A program made the translations under genes and the position numbers. The notes below the pieces were generated by a model. It was not told the origin of the DNA. It made no database searches and saw nothing but the letters and a program-made list of their open reading frames with translations. From Caprimulgus europaeus (lineage: Eukaryota > Chordata > Aves > Caprimulgiformes > Caprimulgidae), in contig OU015528.1 of NCBI GenBank assembly GCA_907165065.1, forward strand, positions 21,466,015 to 21,530,014: a stretch of DNA of 64,000 bases, written 5' to 3'. Of the stretch, positions 12,060 through 22,558 are shown piece after piece. Each line of letters begins with the position of its first letter. Positions within the stretch are counted from its first letter, which is position 1.

Positions 12060-12989
12060 GTCCCTTGAATGCTTGTGTGGAAACGAGCTCATTGTTGTTG
12101 TGGATTTGACTGCCTTTTTTTTAGTTAAAAGTCAAATAATGAACTTTATTGCTTGAAGACAGATTTTTATTCAATAGAAATAAAAAATCTCATGTTATTA
12201 AGGATTAAATACATTTTAGCACTTTAGGAATAGTAAAAAATATTTCTCAACTTACCATATGTCCGCTTAAGAAAACAACTGTGCAAACCAAGGAGAAAAT
12301 TTGATGTATGGGCTGTAAAGTTGGCAGTGTTAAAAGCTGTGGATGTTTTGGCAGGTATAATGTTGTGTGTTGGCATGGCGATTCCAATGCTTGAAATAAA
12401 AACAGAGAGGTTGCACAAAACTTTTTGTAAGTTAGATGATACTCCTGCCTCTTAAGTGATGAGGAGGTGCATTACAGGTAGCAGGCAAAGATCAGAGAGC
12501 TCTGTTATTTTGTTTATTATCTTCTGCTGTCTTCATCCCCTGGGTATCTGAGTGCCCACCAAGGAATGCAGTAACTTGCCTGGTTGCTTGCTGCCAGTTA
12601 TCACTCATTTTCTTTCTCACAAGGGAAGCCACAGAGATGCTGAAGATGCTGTTTGAACATTTAAAAAATTGTTGGTTTTGCTCAGAAACTGAGCCTTTAT
12701 ATGAGTCTTTTGTTGCATTCTGTGGATAATTTAGTCTCCTCTCCTAGTGGCGCAGTAAACGATGTTGTGTTGAGGGCAGTGTCAGATGATACTGGCTCCT
12801 GACTATCTGCTAGCAGCTGAAATCATTTTGGTTTTGAAGTCAATGGCAAAACTCCTGTTGAAACCAGCGGGTGTTTCCCACCCAGGCTCTCCTTCTCTGC
12901 TGTGTTATTTCCCCAAACACCTGGATATGACAACTTTGGAGCTGGCAATTAACCTGTGCCTTGGCTGAGGAACATGTTCAGAGCTTCTC

Positions 12990-13340
12990 GGGGCAGCTCC
13001 TGTGGGCGTGGGGGGCTGTGGGGTCTTCCTTCAGCCCCATGAGGCAAGCGGCACGGCATGGCCCCGCTCTGCTCCCTTGCAGGGGTGAGCTGCGGTGGGG
13101 CGCGGCCGGGCCTTTCCTCGGCTGGAGGGGTGACGCCTGGCTGGCTGCCATGCCGCCATGCCACAGCCAAGGCTGTCGCGCGTCCGGCTCGGTTTGCACG
13201 GCCCACAGGCAGGGAGCGAAACACCAACCCAGGTCACGGTTGTTGGAGGTTGTTGTCCCCGGCGCTGCTGTGTTGCGCAGCCCGGGCACGCTGGGCTCTG
13301 GGGCTGGGCCTCGGCCGCGGGTGAAGCAGCGTGCGGAGAA
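12990..13340. promoter_or_regulatory. Intronic CpG-rich island
   Basis: A few hundred bases of GC-rich sequence with frequent CpG (clusters near 13091-13110, 13178-13192 and 13255-13330) stand out in an otherwise CpG-poor intron. This is the signature of an unmethylated regulatory element, an alternative or antisense promoter, or an old GC-rich insertion. No TATA box or exon can be assigned. The open frames here occur on both strands and share no family similarity. Confidence 0.45.
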
Positions 13341-14599
13341 GGGAGGTGAGGGGGAGCTGGCGCAGGGAGGTAAGCAGGAATTCACACCGAATTCCTGACG
13401 CAGAGTGTGGAGCGTACGGATCGCAAGCTTGGCCTTTTACCTTGTTTTTTTTTCTGTCTGAGCAGAGAGGGCAGGAAAAACGCCCATAGAAGTGGTGATT
13501 CAGTTGTATTTTGCCCAGTTTGGGATGCGATGGATATTGCCGTGGACTGACACAAGCACCAGCACTGCTGTTCAGATGTCCTAGCTGTTTGCACAGCATC
13601 GTGGATGGAGGAGGACGTGGTGGCTGGCAGGCAGGGTTTGGTTTGGTATGCTCTCTGCCACAAGCTTCCTACGGGACCACAGGCGGGTCACATAGCTCCA
13701 CATCCTCCCGACTCCTCAGCCCTGCCGAGCTTGGGGGCACCGGGGGCCAATGGAAGTCTCTCTTCTCTCAGTGGCGGAGTAATTCCTGAAAAAAGGATCT
13801 AGGAAAGGCCTTTTGGCATCGCTGCTTTGCTTGTCATGCAGGTTGCCCCAGTGCAGGTGGCCTTGCAGGGAGAGCTGTTGTGGCAGAGGTCTTGCTAAGG
13901 GTGGTGTGCACCCATGTGGGTCATTGCTGGTGGTACCTCTCCTCCTCTTCTTCCCTGGGACCCCTGGCACGGGATCCAGGTGCTGGACAGGAGCCCAGGA
14001 GTTACTGCTGGTTGCCTGGTGTTGCAGGGTTTGCTCGATGCAACACATCCCTGGTTTTTCCATCAATATGAGGTGCTCCCCCAGAGAGCTGGTCCATGGG
14101 GGGCAGGTGGCTACGCAGCGCCCTTCTGCTCTGCCCACAGCAGACCTGAACCAGCAATTTGATACTGAAGCTTTCCAGGTGTATGTTTCTACCTAATGAA
14201 TATTTAAATATTTAAATAAATACAGGAATAGAGGCTACAAGAGAGAAGGCTGAGATGCCTTCTAGGGACTGAAACACTCCTCTGGGGAAGCACTTGAAGC
14301 TTGTCCTGGCTTAGCTGGAAAAGAGCAAAATTTCCCCCACTTTGGCCAAGAGGCTAAATGAAGTGTTGATCACATGAAAAACCGCAGTGTGAGGAGGTGA
14401 CTTGACTCAAGTCCCTGAGACCACTCGCTGCCTCAGTGGCTGGGCCACAGCCTGGAAAGACCTGAAGCCTCCATGGTGCTGGGGACAGTAGGGGACAGAG
14501 AAACAGCGAATGCTTGTATGTTGTGAACTGCTTCAATACAGCAGCAGCAGTACATACAACCATAAGTACACCATGGCATGGGGGAAAAGTAAATTAGAA

Positions 14600-14900
14600 T
14601 TTATGCATCTTAGATTTTTAATGGCATATTAATTACAGCTTAAGTTTTATTAATTAAGATTGGTGCTTATGCTAAGCTGATGCTTAGCTCATGCAAATTT
14701 GAATTAATGTCTGCATGTATTTTTTTTCTTTAAGGTAAATTGTTCATGTTGGAGGTATACCTGTGAATACACTTTGTAAAATATTTCTAGTTAATTTAAT
14801 GATCATAGTCAATATTTAGGGAATCTCATTTTGGCCAAGAACAGAAGAATGGAGCTATAATTTGGTCTAGGGAAAATGTCAGAACAATGTTCATTTCATG
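14600..14900. promoter_or_regulatory. AT-rich cluster of homeobox and octamer motifs
   Basis: Contains TTAATTAA, ATTAATTACAG, an ATGCAAAT octamer (about 14694) and a TTGGCCAAGAACAG NF1-like half site. Such clusters are common in developmental enhancers, but these motifs are short and frequent in AT-rich DNA. The call is tentative. Confidence 0.25.
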
Positions 14901-15567
14901 GATATACCTGAAATTGATTTATAATAGCAATACATAAGATATTAGGTGAAGCAAAGAGTATTCATGAAGTTTCCAGATTGGTGGTAATAATCTGTCGACA
15001 GCTGTGCTATAGATCCTAAAGCATACCTTAAGCTAAGTTTGTGTTGATGAGCAGCACTCCGATGTTTGGGCTAAGACATGCCTCTCCTCTGTCCCAGCCC
15101 CCACCCTGCCCACCCAGAGCTCTCCTGCAAAGCCCATGAGCTCCCAAGCACCACAGGGGTGCTCCTCCTCGGCACCCCCTTTCACACAGCCCTGTGGGAC
15201 TGGACACGGGTGACAGGAGGGGGCTGCACAGCTGCCTTGGGCAGGGTATCTGCTCGCTGGAAAGGAAAAAGGTGCTATGGAAAGATGAAGCAAAACATGA
15301 TGATACTAACAGAATCAAGTAGAGACTTGAAGTATTTGGTCCATTTTACTCTTTCTCATCTCCAGACCTGATTTCTAGGAGAAATTTGAGAATTTGAGAG
15401 CAATTTTACCTTATTATAGACATTTCTCTGGCTTGATATTGAATTGTCAGTGATGTGATGTTGAAGGATCAAATACATTGCAAATTATGTCTCGTATACC
15501 AATTTCCATATGCTTTCTGTCCTGCCTTAAAATCCACCTCCTGCCCTTTACTGTGTTTCCTTTGTAG

Positions 15568-15797
15568 GGTCCCTCGGGACAGCCGGTCGGGTTTGTAACC
15601 AGACCTCCCGCGGCATGGACAGCTGTGAAGTGATGTGCTGTGGCAGAGGCTACGACACCTCCCGCGTCAGCAGGATGACAAAATGCGAGTGCAAATTCCA
15701 CTGGTGTTGTGCTGTGCGCTGCCAGGACTGCCTGGAAGTGGTGGACATTCACACCTGCAAAGCACCAAAGAGCGCTGGCTGGATCTCCCGGACATGA
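15568..15797 (+). CDS. WNT2: WNT2 coding exon 5, terminal
   Basis: The first two bases complete the Gly codon, giving [18 protein letters not shown]. This leads into the Cys-rich Wnt finger domain with [33 protein letters not shown] and HTCKAPK, ending GWISRT and TGA at 15795-15797. The cysteine pattern of the C-terminal domain, which contacts Frizzled and LRP, is complete. NQT forms an N-glycosylation sequon at the position where mammalian WNT2 has NLT. The acceptor is CCTTTGTAG. The last six residues differ from the mammalian tail, as expected for a variable end. Confidence 0.97.
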
Positions 15798-16810
15798 TGC
15801 ACAGGCTACTGGTGCTCGAGGACCACAGCCTTTGCCCTTCCTGGTCTGTGCGGGGAATGCATCCAAGGTCTTCTCTACTTTTATGCCAGTTTTGCCTTTG
15901 TCTTTCATTGCACGGAAGCTGCTGAATAATCAGTACAAACTGCAGCACTTATTTCGCATTTCTGCATGACAGCGTTGCTGCAGAGTTGCCTGTGCATAAA
16001 CTGATGCAGTTCTGGAAGGATGTACTTCTACTGGGACTCTTCCGACCAACACAGAACTCTCCCCTGGACTTCTGTGGCAATTCATTCCTGCCACCAGGAA
16101 CACAGCAAGGCGCAGAGATGGGTCATTCTGTACAAGACCACCAGCACCAACCCCATGGGCTGAGCTTGCTCAAACATCTTCCAAAGGATCTTGTGCTGGT
16201 CAAAGTTGTGCCCTGGATACTGAAGTGCTTGGGAGATTGAGCACTGGTTAGTGACTCCTCCACGAGAGAAAATTTGGGGCCAGGTTGGGTGAAAGGCTTT
16301 ACTGGAGGAGTGTTTGTCCATCCCCAGTGGACTGGAATTTACAGTGAGGTGGCCAGCTGAGGCCACCCCAGCCGCTGTTAGCACCTTGCGGCTTCCTGAG
16401 AGGCAGAAATTGGCCCATGGCAAAAAACAAAGGAACTGCAGGAGATGTATTCAACCATGACATCTTCATAAACTATTGAAGAGTCAAAGCAAATGTCTTA
16501 GTTATGTATTTCTGAAAACATGCCTTAAAAGCTTGTAAAAGGTCATTAATAATATTAACTGCTGAGGTTTTTTGTGATCTGAAGGATCAACGAGAAGAGA
16601 TTTGTTTTTCAGTCTAGTGACAGCTGGGTATAGGACACTCGACTACCTAAGGATAAGGTTTCTTATTTTTCACTTACTGAGTAAGCAGAAAAATGTTTGC
16701 AGAAAGCTGATGAAGGAAATACTTTGTCTCAGTAATGATCGGGTTTCTAAAGAATCTATTAACTTCTATGTTCTTTTAAATTTAATAAATCTATTAAATG
16801 TGCTCAAAAT
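15798..16810 (+). other. WNT2: WNT2 3' untranslated region (probable extent)
   Basis: The region after the TGA has no continued coding similarity. The first good AATAAA lies about 990 bases downstream, giving a UTR of roughly 1 kb, similar to what I recall for mammalian WNT2. Later AATAAA hexamers at 17260, 17942 and 18021 could extend it. Confidence 0.5.
16784..16789 (+). terminator. WNT2: Candidate poly(A) signal of WNT2
   Basis: AATAAA on the coding strand, the first canonical hexamer after the WNT2 stop codon. Confidence 0.45.
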
Positions 16811-17613
16811 GATACTTTCCATTCAGATGGGGATTTCCAAATGAGATTTTCTCTGAATACTTTCTGCAAAAACTTACAGCTTTGTTAAAGGGTGCATTGG
16901 CCTTTGATGGAGGCAGTTACAGGTTGTGCCAGGTCCATATGCTGGGCTGGGATCAGCACAAAACAACAATGTGCTGGAAAGATGTGCAGCCTCACTGGGG
17001 AGGAGCTGGGTCAGAGAGCAGAGACCAGCAAATGAGCCAAGATGAAAGATGGGTCCTGTGCTGATAACTCAGTAAGGCTCTGGAAAAGCACCCTTGAAAT
17101 GCAGAGACAGGCAAGGTAATGAAAAGATAAAGTAGGAAAAGGAGGCTGAATGGGTGACAGAATATATTGTAGGTGCAGGAAAAAATGAAAAAGAGTGGAG
17201 AAACCCTAGTGGGTACAAACAGTGCATGAAAAAGTAATACACAAGTAACATACCATGGCAATAAAGCGAGAGCTCTGGTTATGTTTCTTTAAAAAATAAT
17301 ATGTAAAAAAAAATGAGGTTTTGCATTCAGTGGTGTTGAGAGAGCAGCCATTTATATCTGAAAAGCTTTGGAAAAAGTTTGTGTCATTAAAATCGATAAG
17401 TCACCTCCAGAAGGCATAGCTGGCATTAAAAGATTAGGAAGATGCAGAAAGGTATATATTTTCTGGAGATATATATATAAAGGGCAGTAAGAGATTGTTT
17501 CAGTTGCTGTATGTGGCATTAATGCAATGGTCACGGCTAGAAGTAAGAGTAAGCATGCTTCTGGGGTAAGACAACTGCTGGTGGGAATATCCCTGTCAGC
17601 GTGTTTGTGTACA

Positions 17614-17654
17614 GTGTGTGCGTTGCGCACACGCACGTGCACTGCGTATATGTG
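17614..17654. repeat. Alternating purine-pyrimidine tract
   Basis: A stretch rich in TG, CG and CA steps that includes the inverted repeat GTGTGCG-TTG-CGCACAC. Such tracts can adopt Z-DNA or a cruciform under supercoiling. Confidence 0.5.
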
Positions 17655-17917
17655 AACACGTTCAGTTCAGCAGTTATACTGTTGGCCTCATTACTGCTGG
17701 CAGTTCTGGCTCTGGGCTGGATAAGGAACATTTCATACCTAATTGTATTTAAAAGTAAGCTCCAAGGAGACTTTTTATTAGGATTTAATTGTGAAATTAA
17801 ATCCGCATGTAGTTCACAGCCTGAGCAGTATCACATTTTAAGCTTTAAACTTAAAGACCTTAAAGGCAGTATAATATTTTTAACTTTTTTTTCTTGCCAG
17901 GTTTTTTGAAAGATTCA

Positions 17918-17947
17918 GGGACCCTTTGAGGGTCCCCATGTAATAAA
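17918..17947 (+). terminator. GC hairpin followed by AATAAA
   Basis: GGGACCCT and AGGGTCCC (17918-17925 and 17929-17936) form a perfect 8-bp stem with a 3-base loop. AATAAA follows at 17942-17947. It could be a distal WNT2 poly(A) site or the 3' end of an unrecognised element. Confidence 0.35.
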
Positions 17948-18689
17948 GCTGAAAATATTTCAACATTCTGGAAGGAAAAGAAAGCCTCATTCTTACAAGG
18001 GAACTTGTTCTAGGCAGTTGAATAAAAGGTAAGGTAATGAGATCAGTCGCTTAACTTCATCAGAAAACAAACCCACCTGAATTCTGCAGTCCCAGGTAAA
18101 GTGTTTTGGGATCATTGTATTAAAGGTGGGACTTTCATTCCCCAACCTGGTCCTCCTTCTCCACCACCAAGGTACATCTTCTTGCTCCAGACTTTCTCCT
18201 GGTTTTGGGGGCCTGTGGTTCTGAAGGCTGGTCTGACCAGGAAGGTGGTGGCATTGAGTACCTTGGCCTTTTTGGTGTCCTTTGTTACCAGATCTCCTGC
18301 CCATTCAGCAGCGAGCCAACCAGAGGTGCACAGAACAGGTTCAACTGTCTGTTACACAAGTGCCATATTAATAAGCTGCAATGCAATGCCACCACCACCA
18401 AACTCCTTTCACTAGAGAAAAAAAAACCAGAATATTTTGCAGCACAACAAATGTGTAACCACTGAGCTGACCAATTATTTGGTTACATATTTTTTCTATA
18501 TTTATGATTAAAAAAAAAAATTATTTTAAAAGAGCTCAGGATCAGCTTCTTAGAGCTGTAAGCATTTCTGCTGAGTCTTCCATGAAGAAAGCACTCCCAG
18601 TGCTTTTGCTATTTCTTGGTGCAAAAAGACACTCAGACATGTAAATTGCTAGGAAAGGCACCTCCTCAATCTTCAGTTAATCAAACATA

Positions 18690-18733
18690 GGAAAAAAAAA
18701 AAGGAGAGAAAAAAAAAAGGAAGAAAAAACAGA
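18690..18733. repeat. A-rich purine tract
   Basis: Low-complexity A runs with interspersed GG and G on the plus strand, near the middle of the intergenic region. Confidence 0.6.
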
Positions 18734-19125
18734 AATCAAGCAAGGCAAATGAAATAAATAATCTTATATTTTCTTTTACGGAATAAATTCACTCATGTAT
18801 TTAGACATGAAGAAGGAACAGCTGTCCCTAGGCAGACACCTTAGTGTCAGGATGATGTTAGCTGAGGCAAAAGGTTGTAGGATTATTTTTTTTAAACATG
18901 CAGTTCAATTTTCTTGAGGGAGTTCCCTTTAATTTGCTGCATGAAATGAGAAATCTAGCAGCGCTCTGAAACACTGTTAGCCTGCCAAGCTTTTTGGGAT
19001 TGCTCTCTCATCACAATTTTGTTTTTTAACAGACTTTACCTTAAAAAGCTCATTGAGCTGTTTTAGGAGAAATCTCATGAAAAAAGTATAATTTTCTTTT
19101 ACCACATGGAAATATAGAACATATA

Positions 19126-19153
19126 TTATATTTGTATATATATACAAATATAA
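19126..19153. repeat. Perfect 28-bp AT-rich palindrome
   Basis: The sequence from 19126 to 19153 equals its own reverse complement, with its centre between 19139 and 19140. One arm motif (ATATTTGTAT) is repeated again at about 19161-19170. It is probably a cruciform-prone AT palindrome. Confidence 0.6.
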
Positions 19154-22100
19154 CATATATATATTTGTATAACAGCTCATGTGCCTGATTAAACAGATGT
19201 GACTTCATAATTTAAGGTCTTCTCCGTGTGAAAAAAAGGCAAATTTATATGAATCAATAGATTGAGTGCTCCTCCTTCATTGTTCCAGGGGTTCCTCTCT
19301 GCTCCATTGGTGCTGGGAACCAGGCAGGAGCCCTGCAGGAAGCTGGGTGGCATGTGGGGCCGGGGCTGCCTTGCACACTGTGCCCCAACTAGAGCTGCTG
19401 AGGTTTTTCAAGCCCTCTGTGGGGTAGCAGCCACACGAGGGCCGAAGCAGGAGGGTGTGGTGTGTGCAGCTTCCTTTGGCTGGTTGCCTTCTGTAGGCTT
19501 CTGCAACACAGGAAAACTCCTGATATTTTTCCTCCTTTCTACTGGCATGAGAAGGTCTGTGCTATCCTGCTGAAAAAATCAGCCCGTGTATTTGGTGTTA
19601 ACACCAAACCACAGCAAACAATTAACGACCAGAGAAAACAGCCGCCTTCCCCGAGGTGCAGCACTCACCTCTCCGAATGTGGCTCTGACCTTGGAGCAGC
19701 TGTAAACCTACCCAGTGGGAGGGGCAGAAGGTGGCCAGCTCGCCTTACCTGGCACTCCTGGGCTTCTCTCCGTTCTTGTTCTATGCAGGTTATAGTGTAA
19801 AGAGATAGCATGCATCCAAATTGTATTAGGTTGTCTTTAAAAAAACCCAGGAACTGTGAACATTTGGAGTTTAAAGCACTCCCCTCCATAAATGTGCAGA
19901 TGGAAGATTCGGGTGAGTTATTATCTGAACCAGATTTCCAGAAGGCTCATCTCCACACTAAGCCAGAGGCTCTCCATCATTATAATCACAGGCTGTGTTT
20001 GCCTTTTGATCTAAGCCATGCTGAACTTCACAGGATGCATGTTAGAGGCAGAAAAGCCTAAGGCAACAAACTCTACTTGATGAAAAAGAAAATCCTTTTG
20101 TCTGACTTGTCTAGTCTCCCTAGGTGCCTAGAATTATAATTAAAGCTAAAGAGATATTTTCTAGATCAAATGCATGGCTCATTACTGCTTATAAGGGAAA
20201 TGGATACTAGAAATAGTAGAAACAAAGATATTTTTGAGTTCCTAAAAGTTCCCATAGTTCAAGGGAAGGATCTGATTCTTCCAGGAGTTAAGCATTCCTT
20301 TTTATCAGATTATTACAGATAGTAATTCCTTCACAGATCGTAATTCACATTATCTCTTCTTTTAACAGAGGCCAAACTACTGCCTTAGTTGCTGACAAAC
20401 ACAGACATTTGTATATAGCTAGTTATAAACTGATATGCAAACACATTCACATATTAGGACTGTTAATCACAGCAATTCGTTCTTTTCCAATCTAGAGTAT
20501 GAATAAATGAACTTTGAAAGGTTTTTGAGGTGGCTGGCAACCAGTGTCAGCACAGCAAGAGCCGACTATGCCTGAACCCTCTGATTTTCACCAACCTTAA
20601 ATAATTCTGACAGTGCCATTGCGAGGGAAACAAATTAATATGATCACCCCTACTTTTACAGCTAGAGACACACAGGGACCCCTGCTGTAAAGATGTTCTC
20701 TGTGTTCAAGCAATTCAGATGCAAAGCCAAGAACACAAATATTGGCCCATTTCCCACTTCCACATGCTGTCCACTAGCAATCCACTACCTCTAATCTTAT
20801 GCCACATCCCATATTAAATGTAAGCCATATTAATTTCAACATTATAGTGAACTGTTTTGCAGGAATAATGGCCAGAGATTAAAAACTCATTTGGGAATTG
20901 CCAACAGGGACACACCTCACCAGTTTTAACATTTAGCCATGGGGCTCTCTGATCTTCTATGTCCTCCCTCAGGTCTCATTCTTACAGTTGATTTCTCCTG
21001 GTGTGGGGCTGTCTTTTTTCCTCCTCAGCAGTGTTTGCTTTAATGTTGCACCATTGCTCACTTGGACAAAAAGCTTTCTTCTACATAGACTAGCACAGCT
21101 GTGATCAGGAGGGCAAAAAAATAATGTAATGCATCAAGAAACACTTTCCTTTTATACCAACTGCAATAATGGGAGTTTTGTCTTTGTTCACTCATTCCCT
21201 CATTGATAAACAAACTTATCTGCTGATGACCAGTCCCTCAGGCTGCTCAGCATTTTCAGAAGAACAGCAAAGTTGAACTGGCAAAGTGGCATTTTTGATC
21301 TGCTGCATTGGGTTTATGCTTCCTTATCTAGGAGAGGAGTTAAAAAAATAAATCCTTGAGATATCTGTAAGGTTGCACTTTCAATTCTTGACACACAGGA
21401 CTACTTGCTTCAACTTCCAGATCAAATTCTTGATCTTAAAGAGCTGGCCTCACGCATTAGCAGAGGTGTCTGCAGGAAGTTTCCATCTACAATGGCTAAG
21501 TTATAAATGAATACTTTGTCTAAATCTATCACAGCACAAAGATAAGATTTCCTGAGGTAAGCACTAATGATGAAACCTCTCTATTAATTGTGCATGAACT
21601 AACAGCAATTTTGCTAATAGCTCTGGTCTCAGAACAGTTTATAATGCTGATGTTTAATCTGCACAGGAAAAAGTACCTGCCTTTTCATACTTGAAAAATA
21701 CTAGCAATGCAATAAAAACTCAGCAAGAAATACATAAAAGCATGAATGTAATGATCACTCACTACAGGTAAATTTGTCTTCAGTTCTCTGCCATTACTTA
21801 TGCTTGTTCTGTAGAGAGATAACAAAGCATGAAGCTTCTGGAGGGACTTGAAATAACAGTGGTGTGAAGAAAACCTGTCAAGAACACAGACATTTTGAAA
21901 ATCCAAAGATAAAACTCACCTCTGTGCAGGAATGGGAATCAGAAGCCCAATGTGCCATCCAAACTGCCTGAAGGGCCTAAAGCGGCTTGAAGCAAGAGCT
22001 TTAACTGTCTAGAAGCCTCGTCTAGATGGTCCATAGCGGTGAGGGCTTTACCCTAATTGAACTCCATAAGAAAAGGCAGCGACACTGCTGCTTAATTTTA

Positions 22101-22249
22101 CAGTGACTAAAGTTTTTTCATTACCTGAACGGAAAGCCAAGCCCTAGCTGTGGTGAAGCAGATACACCACACAGATGTTTAAGAATACAAAGTACAATCC
22201 AAGCTTTGAAGAAGATGCCAAAAGACAGCAATGCTGCAATACACAAAAT

Positions 22250-22255
22250 TTTATT
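22250..22255 (-). terminator. ST7: Candidate poly(A) signal of ST7
   Basis: TTTATT on the plus strand is AATAAA on the gene strand, about 210 bases after the ST7 stop. It is the first canonical hexamer and would give a short 3' UTR. Confidence 0.5.
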
Positions 22256-22462
22256 TTTAAGTTTTTCTTTTCTGAAGGCAAAATATAATAGAACCTAACA
22301 TCAATGTATTTTGTACAACAAAACAGTTTTTATATGAGAACAGACAATCCATTAAGAGTTTTTAAGTCTTAGAACTGCTTCCCTTTTTTATCATGCTTTC
22401 TTGTGGTCAACAAAAAGTTGGCACAGAAGATGTCACGGCAGTCAGTCAGCGGGCGTGCTCCC
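22256..22462 (-). other. ST7: ST7 3' untranslated region (probable)
   Basis: Lies between the TGA stop and the first downstream poly(A) hexamer on the gene strand. No other feature was seen in it. Confidence 0.5.
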
Positions 22463-22558
22463 TCAGATCCTCGTCAGCTGGTGCCACAGACTGGAGGGCA
22501 GGATGCTTTCTACTTTTTCCATCACAAAATTTAAAGGGGCAAAGAGGGTACTGAGAAA
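22463..22558 (-). CDS. ST7: ST7 terminal coding exon
   Basis: On the minus strand the acceptor ATTTCTTTGCAG precedes TTT CTC AGT. The exon reads FLSTLFAPLNFVMEKVESIL, then PSSLWHQLTRI and TGA (22463-22465). It has 31 codons plus stop, 96 bases. This matches the extreme C-terminus of vertebrate ST7 at almost every residue as I know it. It joins in phase 0 to the preceding exon, which ends in VFAKA. Confidence 0.96.
   Translation of the reverse strand, partial: FLSTLFAPLNFVMEKVESILPSSLWHQLTRI

Larger units (their letters stand above)
7342..15567 (+). other. WNT2: WNT2 intron 4
   Basis: The largest WNT2 intron, about 8.2 kb, with a GTAAGG donor and a GTGTTTCCTTTGTAG acceptor. It contains a TG/TA microsatellite just after exon 4, a long T tract at 12025, a CpG-rich island at about 12990-13340, and an AT-rich stretch at 14600-14900 with TTAATTAA, TAATTA and octamer ATGCAAAT motifs. 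No CR1 or other transposon was recognised. Open frames in the GC-rich parts overlap on both strands and look like composition effects. Confidence 0.85.
581..16810 (+). other. WNT2: WNT2 gene, exons 2-5 (5' end lies outside the window)
   Basis: WNT2 is a secreted, palmitoleoylated glycoprotein. It signals through Frizzled and LRP5/6 to beta-catenin and acts in lung, heart and placental mesenchyme (family knowledge). Four exons join in phase with canonical GT-AG borders and read as one Wnt protein from the residue after the signal peptide to the stop. With the missing first exon the product would be close to the usual 360 residues. Exon 3 ([16 protein letters not shown]) and the exon 5 start ([16 protein letters not shown]) are WNT2-like rather than WNT2B-like. 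Introns 2, 3 and 4 are about 3.1, 2.9 and 8.2 kb. The gene converges on ST7, as in mammals. The 3' end given here is a guess from a poly(A) signal. Confidence 0.95.
16811..22229. other. Intergenic region between convergent WNT2 and ST7
   Basis: About 5.4 kb without a recognised gene. It holds an alternating purine-pyrimidine tract (17614-17654), a GC hairpin just before an AATAAA (17918-17947), an A-rich tract (18690-18733), a perfect AT palindrome (19126-19153) and a GC-richer patch around 19260-19760. No transposon ends were recognised. Confidence 0.7.

Noticed and set aside
12949..13802. Overlapping open frames on both strands in the intron 4 CpG island
   Set aside because: Absence of stops follows from high GC. 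No domain, splice-compatible structure or family similarity.
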